Positions 23,619-34,338 of a stretch of 64,000 nucleotides of DNA are shown here, in pieces; position 1 is the first letter of the stretch, and each line of letters begins with the position of its first letter. Under the pieces are notes generated by a model, which saw nothing but the letters and a program-made list of their open reading frames with translations, did no database searches and had not been told where the DNA came from. Origin of the DNA: Trichosporon coremiiforme (Eukaryota; Basidiomycota; Tremellomycetes; Trichosporonales; Trichosporonaceae); the NCBI GenBank assembly GCA_039545355.1, contig BCJJ01000012.1, positions 451,067 through 515,066 on the forward strand. The letters are read 5' to 3'. The position numbers were made by a program, and so were the translations under genes.

Positions 23619-24009
23619 AAGCCGTAGATAGCTTAGACTGAGACCGGCAGATTGTTTTGTAGCATTCCATAGCTTCTGTATCTGTACATTCCGCGTACTG
23701 CAGGTGTCTGTAACGTTCCGCGCTAGTGATATGCATGAGTAGTAAAGGAATGTGAGCCGTGACACTGGATGACCGAATCGAAACATGCCGCCGGCAGTGA
23801 CACCCTGATGATGTGAGCTCTCCTCTGAGCATTTGGCGTCAGACAACCGCTATCAACACATCCACGCCCAACCTGATGCACACATTGAACTCTCAGACCC
23901 ACGCCAAGGCGAGCGTTCGACCAGCGCCCAACGCTCGGACGGGCTCGGACTCACTGAGGCGGTGTACCGCGGCAGTAAGGGGTGAGCTCGGGCTCCATGA
24001 CAATTCCCC

Positions 24010-24016
24010 TATATAT
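24010..24016 (+). promoter_or_regulatory. TATA box of the PNPOx-like gene
   Basis: TATATAT lies 63 nt before the ATG at 24079. Confidence 0.55.
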
Positions 24017-24078
24017 GCTGAACAGCATGTACCTCTTCGGAGACACTTTGGCCTCACTCTGACACCGTAACACGCAAT

Positions 24079-24675
24079 ATGGGACTCCTCCGCCGCTCCA
24101 AGACCCCGACCCCGCCTGCTCCTCCCCCTCCTGCCCGCGGCGAGGGTGACTGGCGCACCCTCGTCGAGGAGGCGGTCAAGACCTCTCCCACGGCCAAGGA
24201 GCTCTCGCTTGCTACGAGCACCCCGAACGGTCCCCGCAACCGCACCGTAACCTTCCAGGGATGTAAGTCCACATGCCATCATCTTTCGCTCACGTTAGTC
24301 TCGCCCAGCGGCCTCGTGCAGATCGCGACCGACCCCTCGTCCGCCAAGGTAGAGCAGCTGAAGCACAACGCCCACGTCGAAATTGCCTGGTTCATTCCGA
24401 GCGGCGCGTGCCAGTTCCGCATCCGCGGCGTGATCACTGTGATCGACGACGATTTTGCGCAGAACAAGATCCACCACCTCGCCCCGAACGCTCCCGAGCT
24501 CGAGCACGCGTACTGGGACGCGACGAAGAAGGCGATCCTCGACGCCATGCCGCCGCGCCAGCGCCATCCCCTCGTCATGCTCGCGCTTGAGCCCGAGCAC
24601 GTCCAGCACCTCGACCTCATCAAGTTTGCGTACACCGAGTGGACGGAGCACGAGGACGAGCGCTGCCACCTGTAG
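24079..24675 (+). CDS. FMN-binding PNPOx-like (Alr4036-type) protein
   Basis: Exons 24079-24262 and 24299-24675 give 186 aa. The 36-nt intron (GTAAGT...CTCACGTTAG) is a multiple of three without stop, so an unspliced reading also stays open but interrupts the conserved core with 12 foreign residues. After splicing the core reads NRTVTFQGF, then IATDPSSAKVEQL, then EIAWFIPSGACQFRIRG, the arrangement of pyridoxamine-phosphate-oxidase-like split-barrel FMN proteins of the Alr4036 group. The product should bind FMN as a cytosolic flavoprotein; whether it oxidises pyridoxamine phosphate is unknown, as many members do not. The N-terminus has a proline run (PTPPAPPPP). Confidence 0.85.
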   Translation: MGLLRRSKTPTPPAPPPPARGEGDWRTLVEEAVKTSPTAKELSLATSTPNGPRNRTVTFQGCKSTCHHLSLTLVSPSGLVQIATDPSSAKVEQLKHNAHVEIAWFIPSGACQFRIRGVITVIDDDFAQNKIHHLAPNAPELEHAYWDATKKAILDAMPPRQRHPLVMLALEPEHVQHLDLIKFAYTEWTEHEDERCHL

Positions 24676-24767
24676 AAGAATCCATACATGGTTGTACATA
24701 CATATTAACAAGGTCCCATTACGATGCCAAATGCTGTTGAATGATTATAGTGTTCGTTAGGTGGCCC

Positions 24768-26186
24768 TTAGGCGGCGCTCGTGTCCTTGGAGCGCCTGGC
24801 GAGACGCCACAGAATCGGCGCGACGTAGAGCAGACCCGAGAGCAGCATCGTCGAGCCTGCAAAGATGCCGGCATACGTGAAGCGCGACTCGCCAGCAGCC
24901 GAGACAAGGTAGCCGCTGATGACCGGGCCGAGGAGGACGGGAATGGCAATGCTCGTCCACATCATGCCAATTCTGCTTCCCAGCTCTTCGGGCGGGGAGA
25001 TGTGGGCGGTCGCGCTGGCCGCGAGGGTGAACCAGGCGCCGGAGAAGATGCCGAAGAGCACGAGTCCGAAGCAAGTTCCGACGGGGCCCGTGTTCGGCGT
25101 CCAGAGGGCGTAGTACGTGACCGAGGTCGAGAAGGCGAGCGAGCCAAACGTGGCGCTGACGCCAAAGCGGTCCGCGAACATGCCATATGCGATGCGGCCA
25201 ACGAAGGAGCCGGCCTGGAGGATCGCAACGGAGTAGGCGATCAGGTTCGCCGAGAGCTTGTTGCCAGTAGCCAGTGTCGGGGCATTGAAGTATCCCGTGA
25301 GCAGGCCGAAACCGTACGTTGAGCATGAGAGGACGAGGAATACGAAGCGCAGGTCGTGCCACGGCTTCAGGAGCGAACGCCAAGGAGGAGGCGTCTTGGG
25401 CGGCAGGCGAGCCTTCATCCACACGCATCCCGGAGCCATAAGGACCAGGTTGCACCCGGCGATAATCAACATCGTATTCCGGAACGAGAGCCGGTCGAGC
25501 ATGACCTTCATGCAGATCGGGTAGATGACGCCTCCGAGGCCGCTGCCGCCGACAATAATGCCGACGGCCGTGGAGCGGCGCTTCAGGAACCAGTGGCCAG
25601 CAACGGCCGTCGAGGGGGCATACACGAGCCCTCCAGCAATACCAAAGCACATATGTGACAGGAGGAGCTGGTAGTACTCCCTGCTGAAGGAGAGGGCAAC
25701 GATGGCACCAAAGGCGACGAGAGTGCCGGAGACGGACTGGATGCGCGCACCGTGCACGTCGAAGAAGCGGCCGGTGAGTACCGCGGGCGAGAACACCATG
25801 AGCGGCTGAATCGAGCCGATCCAAGCCACTTGCGCTTTCGTGTATCCCGGCAGAAAGTGCGTCGAGTAGTAGGGCAGAAGCTGGCCTGCGCTCGTAACTG
25901 ATGTCAGGAACGAACTGGGTAGTCACTCACTGAGCCCGAAAACACAAAACAGGTGCAGGAAACATCCCGCAATGCAGAGCCACGCATCCTTGCCTCCGTC
26001 TGGAGGCGGACCAATGTCGAGAGGTACGATTGCAGGCTCACAGGCCGCCGCGTCCAGCGAGTTGCGGTCGATCGCTACGGTTCCCAGGATCACGGGCTCG
26101 CGAGAATGGCGGCTGTCGCTCATGTTGTCGAATTTGTAGTCCTTCTCTGACGGCGTCACCGCCATGGTCAAGTCAGACTCGGACAT
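24768..26186 (-). CDS. MFS monocarboxylate-type transporter
   Basis: Exons 26186-25931 and 25897-24768 give 461 aa with about 12 membrane segments. A cytosolic N-terminus of about 60 residues precedes the hallmark PPDGGKDAW motif of the monocarboxylate porter family. The 33-nt intron joins FGL to ITSAGQLLPYYST, giving the family's first-helix pattern, then AQVAWIGSIQ. Later features include RSTAVGIIVGGSGLGGVIYP and FAGSTMLLSGLL. Likely plasma-membrane uptake of a monocarboxylate or related solute (riboflavin and others are carried by fungal relatives); substrate cannot be told. It converges with the PNPOx-like gene, the stops being 93 bp apart. Confidence 0.9.
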
Positions 26187-26241
26187 GTTGCTGTTGTTCT
26201 GTTCTGTGGGTCATTTATGGCAGGATGGTGGAGTCAGAGTT

Positions 26242-26247
26242 CTTATA
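26242..26247 (-). promoter_or_regulatory. TATA element of the MFS transporter gene
   Basis: TATAAG on the minus strand, about 56 nt upstream of the ATG at 26186. Confidence 0.5.
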
Positions 26248-27670
26248 GTCGGATGATGACAAAGAGAGATGTGGATCGAGTTGCGGAACCGAGTCAGGTT
26301 ACATATCTCGGTTATCTGTATCCGACCGGCAGTGAGTCATCAACGGCGTATAACCGCTCCACAAACATTTTATTCCTCCGGAACACTTCCCTGCTCATCT
26401 AATCACCCGAGCAATGCATCACTTGCCCTACTGATACCGGCAGTTGCATGTGGAGGCCTGTGGAGGTCTGGATATGATAGTGGAGGTCTTTCCGATCACT
26501 GGACCCGACGCGGATTATCTTCGCCTGTACGCGTTTCGGCCTCCACTTGTCGGCGATCGCCGTGCCGTCGCGGACTTACGTAAACTGGTGGGCTTCGCTC
26601 GGAGTCAGGCATCGAGCTCTGCTTTCAAGCTCTGTACGTAATATTGACATTGATCACCTCGTCTGAGAAGTTCGCCTAAGCTTACAAAGGTGTACAGAGG
26701 ATGGACGTTTCAGCCGTGGATCCGCGGCCGCCCGGTTCAGGTGATCCAGCATTGCAACGCACTGACCTCGAGCGGCTCTTCGCCGGATGACATGCCCGCC
26801 GCTTCGGGTCAATGCAGGAGAAGTCTGGCAGTGCCGGCGGGCAGACGGCAGACATCAAAGGGCAGTGTAGGTGGCCGACAGGCCGCGACTCAGCGCAACG
26901 CCCCCGTTGGCTGGAGGTTCCCGAGTGGCCGCAGACCCAGGGCGGGCCGGGTACCTCGCCAGCCGCATACGATCAGGAAGTGTAAGCATCGAGCCCTGGT
27001 TCGTCAAGTCGTGGCCAGTCCCCGCGGTCGGCTGAACGGTGGCTGTTCATCGAGGAGCCCGCCCACGGAGCCCCTTGGCCCCGCCGGCGTCGCGAGTTCC
27101 GGCAACTTGGTTCCGCTCCGGCTCACGCCTGCGTACACAGAGTATGCCAAGTTGTGCATTTGTTGGGCAACTCTAGGCAACGGGTCGAGCTGTACAAACT
27201 GCCCTGTGGACAGGGATGGTGTGGCATGTTTCGTACGGTGAGAAGGCGCCCCCTGCAACCCGCGACCCTCATGGCGATGAGGTGACGGACTGCGATGGCG
27301 GGGAGATGGGCCGTAGCTCCCGCTTCCCTGCAGTTATGGCTTCGCTAGCACAGTACAAGCTTGATCTGTGTCCTGGCTATCGATACATGCCTGTTTGGTT
27401 GCATACTTTGCCGTCCCCTCCATCTTCCGAGGATTTCTCGGCGACGGCTCAGGGTCTCCCAGATTGGGAGCGGGTTCGTGGATCGCGAAATCTTTGAACC
27501 GCCATAACTTGTGCACAAATGCAGCTAACGCCGAGTGGATTGCTCGAGGGCATCTGCCTCATCCCCAGCTACCCAGTGGTACCCCCAAGATGCTTGAATG
27601 CGTTGAAGCCGACAAAAAGCGGCATTCCGCGAGATTGTGGTGTAAGCTGAATATTCCCAATCGAGGAGCC
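26248..27670. other. 1.4 kb intergenic, nothing recognised
   Basis: A frame at 26690-27241 on the plus strand lacks host codon bias and any domain. No other signal was seen before the tRNA gene. Confidence 0.5.
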
Positions 27671-27674
27671 AAAA
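27671..27674 (-). terminator. Pol III T4 run after tRNA-Gln
   Basis: Four T residues on the minus strand begin 4 nt beyond the tRNA discriminator base. This is the minimal Pol III termination signal. Confidence 0.6.
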
Positions 27675-27677
27675 CCA

Positions 27678-27764
27678 AGGTCTATCTGGGAATCGAACCC
27701 AGGTTGCCGGAACGAAGCCATAGAGCCTCAAAATCCGGCGTCTTAACCGTTGGACGAATAGACC
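27678..27764 (-). tRNA. tRNA-Gln (TTG) with 15-nt intron
   Basis: On the minus strand GGTCTAT pairs with ATAGACC (7 bp), discriminator T as in other fungal glutamine tRNAs. Anticodon stem CCGGA/TCCGG, T-stem CTGGG/CCCAG with TTCGATT loop, D-arm GTC/GAC with a C-A mismatch. Anticodon TTG is at 27731-27729, followed by A37 and a 15-nt intron at 27727-27713 in the canonical place. Mature length 72 nt before CCA. Confidence 0.88.
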
Positions 27765-28372
27765 TGCGGCGATGTCGCGTTCCGGAGGCTCTACGCATCG
27801 GGAAGCACGAGAAAACGTCGAGAAAGCATCGGAAGGAGGTTGTGAATGTTGGATTTGGTGAAGAAGAAGTCCGGAGGTGGAGGTGAGTGCCTGATTCAGG
27901 CGCTGTGTGTGCATCAGACGTCAGCCAAACGGGGCGTCGGTGAGACAGCGAGGGGCGCACTAGAGGGGGCGCCGCGCGGTGTGGTCGTCAGACGCAGGTG
28001 GCAGGGGGGAAGGTCATGGTGGTGGCGCTGCGGAGGGTGGAGGGTCAGGTTGGGGCGTTGACAGAGCTCAAGGGAAAGGATAGACAGAGTTGAAGATACA
28101 CGACCTCGATGAGAGCGAAAAGGTCAACTCTGCACCGTACCCAATTGATGGGTGATCTGCGAGGATTCGAATGGGCGCTCTACGGCGGCGCTGCGGTGCT
28201 TCAGGTCAAGGCAGACTTGGCAGTCTTGGAAAATGGGAGCTCCGACACCGCGACGCACCCGAATGACTGCCTCCGCTGCTGCTTGATCCATTGTGCTGCT
28301 CTCAGCCCATGGCTCGTTACGATTCATCGCGATTCTCAATACCGTAACTGCTTCGATCACTACAGAACACAA
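27765..28372. other. Intergenic between tRNA-Gln and the decarboxylase gene
   Basis: No gene seen. A G-rich, purine-biased stretch lies at 27950-28060 on the plus strand. Confidence 0.5.
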
Positions 28373-29768
28373 CTAGACACACGCCGCAAAAGCCTGATCG
28401 AGAATGGCGACACCCTCCCGGATCTCGTCGTCGGTCACAGTCAGCGGCGGTGCAATCCTGAACGTGCCACCAAGACCCCGGATCTGGACAATGTTGCAGC
28501 TCAACCCGAGCTCCATCGCCTTCTCCGCGACCCTTGTGCCCAACTCGTCCGCCGGCTCCTTGGTCTCCGGGTCCTTCACGACCTCGATGCCCATCATGAG
28601 TCCTCGGCCCCTCACGTCTCCAATCTGTTTATACTTCCTCTGCAGACCCAGCAGACCCTCTCGCAGAATCTCGCCCTTCCGCTTCGCTTCGGCGGGCAGC
28701 TCGTCGCGCTGGATGATGTCGCAGACCTTGGCGCCAACGGCACAGACGAGGGGATCGTTCATATGCGTCGTGATCCAAAACAGGCCCTTGCGGTGGCATT
28801 CCTCCTCGATCTCCTTGCTCGTAATGGTGGCGGCGAGGGGGAGGCCGGCACCGAGTGTCTTGCTTAGTGTCAGAATGTCGGGTACGATGCCGTCACGCTC
28901 GAACGCAAACATGGCCCCGGTGCGGCCGAGACCGGTCTGGGCCTCGTCCACGATCAGGAGCATGCCGCGTTCCTCGCACCCGCGCTTGAGGGCTGCCAAG
29001 TACCCGGGAGGCAGGTCGATCAGTCCGCCGGTGGAGACGATCGGCTCGACAATGACGGCGGCCAGGGCGCCACAACTCTGCGCATCGACCAGGGACCAGC
29101 CCCACGCCAGCTCGGCTTCCCAGTCGTGGCTCCCGTCTGCGTGACGGAAGGGGCTTCGATAGGCGTAGGGGACGGGGAGGACGAGTTGGCCCGGCATAGG
29201 TGGGCCGTGGCCACGGCGGCCGACTGCGAACGTTGCCGCGCTCGCGCCGTGCGTCATCCCATCTGTCGTTAGGCACTGCGCAGGGAGAAAGGTAGAAGAG
29301 GTTACTCACGGTACCCTGCGCTGAGCGAGACGATCTCAAAACCACCTGTGTACGTCTTGGCGATCTTGAGTGCGAGCTCGTTGACTTCGCTGCCGGTCGA
29401 GAGGAAGAGACATCTGTCCAGACCCTCGGGGAGCATGGCTGTGAGCTTGTCCGCGAGGCTGAGCACCGGGTCCGTCACCATCGCGCTGAAGAGGTGGTCC
29501 AGGTCGCGGACATAGGTCGACACGACCTCTGCAATCTCCTCGTTGCCGCTGACGTCAGAACAGCTCCCAAGGAGGTGACTCACTGTCCAAGCACACTGGA
29601 CATCTGGCCCGAGGTGAAGTCGAGAATGCGCCGCCCACCCGCGTCGTACAGGTATGTGCCCTTTGCACGGACGATGCGGACTTTGGACCATTGCCCGCCG
29701 TAGCGGATCAGCTTGGAGTCGGTCGCGGCCCAGAAAGCAGAGTCGGACTGGGGCTTGGTTACTGTCAT
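28373..29768 (-). CDS. 2,2-dialkylglycine decarboxylase-like class III aminotransferase
   Basis: Exons 29768-29584, 29548-29310 and 29262-28373 give 437 aa; branches CTGACGTCAG and CTAACGACAG support both joins. The spliced protein follows bacterial 2,2-dialkylglycine decarboxylase closely: DFTSGQMSSVLGH, RDLDHLFSAM, LFLSTGSEVNE, GYHGMTHGASAAT, AVIVEPIVSTGG, the cofactor site IVDEAQTGLGRTG, and TLSKTLGAGLPLA with the PLP lysine at about residue 276. These enzymes decarboxylate a dialkylglycine such as 2-aminoisobutyrate and pass the amino group to pyruvate. No targeting signal is obvious. The next PLP gene lies upstream on the same strand. Fungal distribution of this enzyme is patchy in my recollection, so ancient transfer is possible, though the three exons show it is well settled. 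Confidence 0.88.
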
Positions 29769-30322
29769 GGGAGTTTGTGAGGAGGGGAAGGTGTGGGGAA
29801 GAACAGGCTCGAGGTCGGTCTTTATCTACGCGACTGAGTTGCCCGAAAGTTGCCCGACGTCGGTCTTGCCCGGTTCTCATGTCAAATCGTCTTCGATGTT
29901 TGGGATCTGCGTCAGGCTGTGGGATCTTGAGGGCCTGAAATAGCCCATGACTGAGAGCAACAATGAGAATGCAGAGATGAGAAGGTGATGACCGATTGTT
30001 GACATTGGATAGAGTGATCGTCAGGTCCCGCTATCATTCGCCTGGTCACCGCTCTCGAACCCACCTTCTGAAGTCGCTCTCTCGATGCTGCGCTTGTTCC
30101 ACAACTCACTGACATGCGATTGCCACTACCCACACTCACCCCTGCGTTGACCCATGCACCCAGTTGCTCTCACGTTAACGAGAGTCCGTTTTCACATCGC
30201 GTTGCCCGATTTCACACCTCGAAAGATAAGCCTCCACCCCTCGTTGCCCGCATTTGACCTCTCGTCACACTCGTCTGGCTCGGCATGCCCCACGCGGCCT
30301 CGTTAAGCCAAGATATGCATGT

Positions 30323-31501
30323 CTACTTGTCCACCTCCGTCAGGGCCTGGGCAAAGTCCCTCTTCAGATCATCAATGTTCTCAATGCCCACGCTCAACCT
30401 AACAAAGTTGGGCGAGATGCCCGCCGTCTTCATCTGCTCCTCATTCATGCTCCCGCTCCACATGGCGGCAGTGTGGACAGCTAGGGTCTCGACGCCGCCG
30501 AGCGAGACGGCCTGGCTGGCCAGTTTCAGCGCGGCCACGAAGCGCGACGTCGGGTCGTACCCGCCCTTGAGAGCGAGCGCGACCACGGGTCCGCCGCCCT
30601 TCATCTGCTTCTTGGCGATGTCGTGCTGCGGGTGACTTGCCAGCATGGGGTAGTAAACCGCCTCGACTTGCGGCTGCTCCTCGAGCCAGGCGGAGAGGGC
30701 GAGGGCGTTCTCGTTGATCCGGCCCATACGCAGAGGCAGCGTCCGCATGCCGCGGAGCAGCAACCACGCGTCCATGGGGCTGAGAGTTGAGCCGAGAGTC
30801 AAGGAGGTGTCCCACATCTGCTCAGCTAGCGCCCGAGTCGTGCAGATGGCACCAGCGGTGATGTCGCTGTGGCCGCCGAGCGACTTGGTAGCACTGTGGA
30901 GAATGACATCAACGCCGAGGTCGGCCGGGCGCGTATTCAGGGGTCCGGCAAAGGTGTTATCCGCGAGCACGAGAATGCCGTGCTTCTTCGCGATCGCAAC
31001 GACACCCTCCAAGTCCGTCAGCACGAGGGTCGGGTTCGCCGGCGTCTCGACGTAGATGAGCTTGGTCTCGGGCTTGATGGCAGCCTCCAAGGCAGCGAGA
31101 TCCGCTTGCTCGACCACATCGGTCTTGACGCCGTACCGCGGTAAAAGCTCGTCAAACAGCTTCGCCGTCGCCATGTAGTGCCGGCTCTGGGCGATGGCGT
31201 GGTCGCCCGCCTTGAGCAGCGCAATGACGGCGGTGCTGATCGCGCCCATGCCCGACGCAGTCAGCATGGCGACCTCGGTCCCCTCCAGCCCGGCGAGGAC
31301 GGCAGCCGCCTGCTCGTGTGTCGGGTTGCCGTAGCGCGTGTAGAACCCGGCGTGTCTCGGCTCGCTCGCCATGGCCGCGAATTCCGCAGCGTCCGCCGCA
31401 CGGAACGTCGAGCTGTAGTAGATGGCGGGCGCGACGGGGTCAGCGCGCATTGGCACCGCGGCGTGCCCGTGCACTGCTTGCGTGTCGGGGTGCCAGTCCA
31501 T
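30323..31501 (-). CDS. Cys/Met-metabolism PLP enzyme (cystathionine gamma-synthase/lyase family)
   Basis: Single-exon frame of 392 aa, full length for the family. Landmarks in order: YYSSTFRAAD, RYGNPTHEQ (the Tyr/Arg of the neighbouring active site), GMGAIST (PLP phosphate cup), ETPANPTL, LADNTFAGPLNTRP with the cofactor Asp, and SATKSLGGHSD with the PLP lysine at about residue 206, ending with RLSVGIENIDDL. The family covers cystathionine gamma-synthase, gamma-lyase, methionine gamma-lyase and O-acetylhomoserine sulfhydrylase; sequence alone does not choose, and the SLGGHSD form is seen in several bacterial gamma-lyase-like enzymes. Lack of introns contrasts with the neighbours. The ATG at 31501 starts a standard N-terminus (HPDTQAVHG). 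Confidence 0.9.
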   Translation of the reverse strand: MDWHPDTQAVHGHAAVPMRADPVAPAIYYSSTFRAADAAEFAAMASEPRHAGFYTRYGNPTHEQAAAVLAGLEGTEVAMLTASGMGAISTAVIALLKAGDHAIAQSRHYMATAKLFDELLPRYGVKTDVVEQADLAALEAAIKPETKLIYVETPANPTLVLTDLEGVVAIAKKHGILVLADNTFAGPLNTRPADLGVDVILHSATKSLGGHSDITAGAICTTRALAEQMWDTSLTLGSTLSPMDAWLLLRGMRTLPLRMGRINENALALSAWLEEQPQVEAVYYPMLASHPQHDIAKKQMKGGGPVVALALKGGYDPTSRFVAALKLASQAVSLGGVETLAVHTAAMWSGSMNEEQMKTAGISPNFVRLSVGIENIDDLKRDFAQALTEVDK

Positions 31502-32593
31502 GTCGGGTTGATGGTGGTGTGTGCGGATGCAAGAGGAAACCGGGTGACTCGGAAGTGGGCGGACAAGTTGCCGATCACGTCAGATCCGGAATCACCGATA
31601 CGGGAGGCGTCTCATTCGTCGAACAGTCTGCCAAGCTGAAGGTTGCCGCCGGCTGTGGAAAGTTTGGCCGCAGTGGGCAAGGTGTCTGTATTTGTGCGTG
31701 GCCGCGCCGGCGTGGGCAACGTGGAGCTGATAGGACCTGATAGGTGTGCTTGGGGTTGAGGCTGAGGATGGAAGAGACCGAAAGTGGAGGTTGTCCATGT
31801 CGGAATGCCTGGTGGAGGTGGAGTGGAGTGCAGCTGGTGCAGACGCGATCGAGCACATTCGTCTCATTCAGCCTAAGCGACAGGACGCTCGACCCGAACA
31901 TTTCCAGGATAACCACATCCATCGCCTGCTGTTCCAGCTTCTTGCGAACCCGTTCGGTCTTGGGGCACAAACTGGTTGTCCTGTTCAAAACGTAGGCTAT
32001 CTTCTAGTTCTGGCCTGTGGTGGTGCGTAGGATGTCGTCGGAGCCCCGCACCAGCCTCCACTTTGGCGGTCCAGTCAAGCTAGACATCGCCTGACACCCA
32101 TCACGTCCGGCCTGCACCTGAACGATTTACTCGCGCGCCGGAATCAAGCATACAAATGCAAAAGCGGACTAGTGTGTACCATGAGTGCACTCCAGTCATT
32201 TACCGTAGTCTGTGGGTGGCCGCATTGCTCTAAAACCAGACGACGGTTGCCATGGGGACAGTGCAGATCATCTTTAGTACCCCGTGAAACGCCGGATGCG
32301 GCCGCTTCACCATACACAATGAGCAGCGCCGTGTTTCAGCAGACACGATTAACAGCTCTCAACACTACCATACCCGTCGCTCTTTCCCAATCCCCGCCCC
32401 TCCACCTGCTGACGAGCCCGCCGACTCTCCGAACTTCGTCCAAGGAGCCGGTCCAACGCTCAGAGCGCCCGACACCAACTTATCACACGGCTACACTTCA
32501 TCTGTCCCGTCATCCTTCTACTACCACAGTTGGCCGTCGCCCTCACTTCAAGCACCTCAACCTCGACTTTCGGCTCTTCCTACTCTCTCCAGC
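31502..32593. other. Intergenic, nothing recognised
   Basis: It holds the promoter side of the PLP enzyme gene and the left edge of the degenerate-family region. A minus-strand frame at 31575-31988 lacks host bias. Confidence 0.5.
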
Positions 32594-33741
32594 ATGTCCA
32601 AAGCACAGCAGCCAGCCTCGCTGCCGGCTTCCTTCGCCGAGGACTTCCAGCCCACACCCCTTCAGTTCTCCACGGCTGCCCGCCGGAAGAACGGACAATG
32701 GGAGCCAGACACTCCCATTGCGCTCACTGTGTTCCTCCTTCGCAGAGCACGCAAAGGACACTGGACTCGAGCTGATCAAAAGAGGGATCGAGTCGCTGAA
32801 GCAAGAGCCGGCGCGCCCCCCCCGCTGTCGGAACTGATACTCTCGGCAACGTCTTTCAGCAAAGAGGGCCAAGTCCTCACTGTTCGCGTCTCCTGGGAGC
32901 TCGCCACCTGGCGCCGCGATGTGGATCTCGTGCACGAGCTCGACCACGTCCGTCAACAACTGTCCGAGAAGAGTTTCATGGTGTACTGGTCGTGCGCAGC
33001 AGAGGTCGATCTGCGCCCCGTCGGCCAGTTCCTCTTTCACCCAACGCAGAAGGACGCAGAGTTCTCCGCTGCCGAGGCCAAGTATTGCGTCAAGGCGTAT
33101 TCGAAGGACGGCAAGCAAAAGTATCTCGACGCGCAGACGACGGGCTTCGGCAAGGGAGCCCAGCAGGGTGCCCAATCCGTCGAAGTCACGTCTCACAACC
33201 CTGCCACCGAGCTGCCGCCGAACGACGTTACGAAGTGCATGGAGGACACGGGCAACAAGAAGTTTGGCGGCCACGCATTCCATGTCGTCTTCCGCTGCTC
33301 GCCGAACGTGCTGCCCCTCGACTCCCCGACAACACTGATCATCGGACAAGAATCCGTCCCTGGGGAGCTCCTCACAGCCGAGCTCGAGTAGTACATGTAT
33401 GTTCGCGAGTACAATGCGTATCGCAACACAGCCGAGACTTTGCGCGACATCTCTCCCGGCAACAAAGTTGGAACCTTGAACGGCCACGCATACGCTGTGC
33501 CTACCTCCATGGGTCTCGCACAGTGGCTGACGAACCACCACTGCTGAGCGGCGACCCGTGGGAGCTGGCTTACCACGCCAACGCGAGCGGTCTGGCGGCA
33601 CCAGCGAGTCAGCTGGAAAACGCAAAGGAGGAGTTGCGTGACGGTCAGCTCTCGCAGATCAGGGATAGCATCGATAGCCTTTCCGCCACGATCGGAGAGA
33701 TCCAGTCCCGAGTTGAGGAGGTCCCGTCCGACCTCTGGTAA
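32594..33741 (+). pseudogene. Degenerate copy A of an unnamed protein family
   Basis: A long frame starts with ATG at 32594 but is misleading. From about 32730 to the C8 run at 32816-32823 the sequence homologous to the other copies is in another frame (FAEHAKDTGLELIKRGIESL), so two frame changes cancel out. The core then reads RVSWELATWRRDVDLVHELD and FMVYWSCAAEVDLRPVGQF, matching copies B and C. An in-frame TAG at 33389-33391 is followed by continuing homology (NGHAYAVPTSMGLAQWL), then a frame change near 33540 before SGDPWELAYHAN and a short helical tail ending at 33741. No known domain. The simplest reading is a decayed gene of about 380 aa. Confidence 0.72.
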
Positions 33742-33983
33742 CTTCAGGAGCATTCTTGATTTCCTCGCGGCACACACACGATGGCCATCTCAATTCTCAA
33801 GCTCGCCTCCACTCCGTTTTCTACGTGACTTTTTGTATCAAACCTTCTATGCATTCTGTACGATGTATTCAGACAGCCGCTCTGTCCTGCTAACCGTCTC
33901 CAGCTACCCGGAAATCAAAATCAGAGCGCAAACGGTTTGGACGAAGCTCTTGGTGCTTCTTGCCGAAGGATGGGCAAGGGATA

Positions 33984-34097
33984 CATTATTCACAACGTTA
34001 CAGTACACAAGCCGGCTTGTGCGGCGCGTGCGCCGCCTCCGCCCTTTGCGCCTTTGCTTTGTGTTCAAGATCAACGCACAACGTGTTGTGAATAATG
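33984..34097. mobile_element. 114-bp MITE-like inverted-repeat element
   Basis: CATTATTCACAAC (33984-33996) is repeated exactly inverted as GTTGTGAATAATG (34085-34097). Inside lie a perfect 16-nt palindrome, CACAAGCCGGCTTGTG (34006-34021), and right after it a 7-bp hairpin GCGGCGC/GCGCCGC with a 2-nt loop. Terminal inverted repeats plus nested hairpins in 114 bp resemble a miniature inverted-repeat transposable element. No target-site duplication was found and no second copy is visible in this window. Confidence 0.4.
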
Positions 34098-34338
34098 ACG
34101 AGAGTCGAGATGCTACGGACGTCTACATCTCTTATAGCGCGTGGCGAGGCCGTCGCCGCATAGATCGCTCATCTCAACACGACGTGGTATCCTGTGGCCA
34201 GAGACAGTGATCAGTCAGCAAGCCATGGCCGCGGCATCCGGCGGTTCGCTGACGGTCGCATTGACAAAGGCAGAGAGAGGTTGCAAAGTGTTGCGATGCC
34301 GCTTCGCCATATCTAAGCCCGCGGTTGTATCGACCTAT

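Noticed and set aside
26690..27241. 183-codon plus-strand frame as a gene
   Set aside because: Codon use does not match the genome, there is no recognisable domain, and no splice partner.
32543..33625. 360-codon minus-strand frame over copy A
   Set aside because: It opposes sequence that aligns with copies B, C and D in the plus direction, so the minus frame is a shadow.
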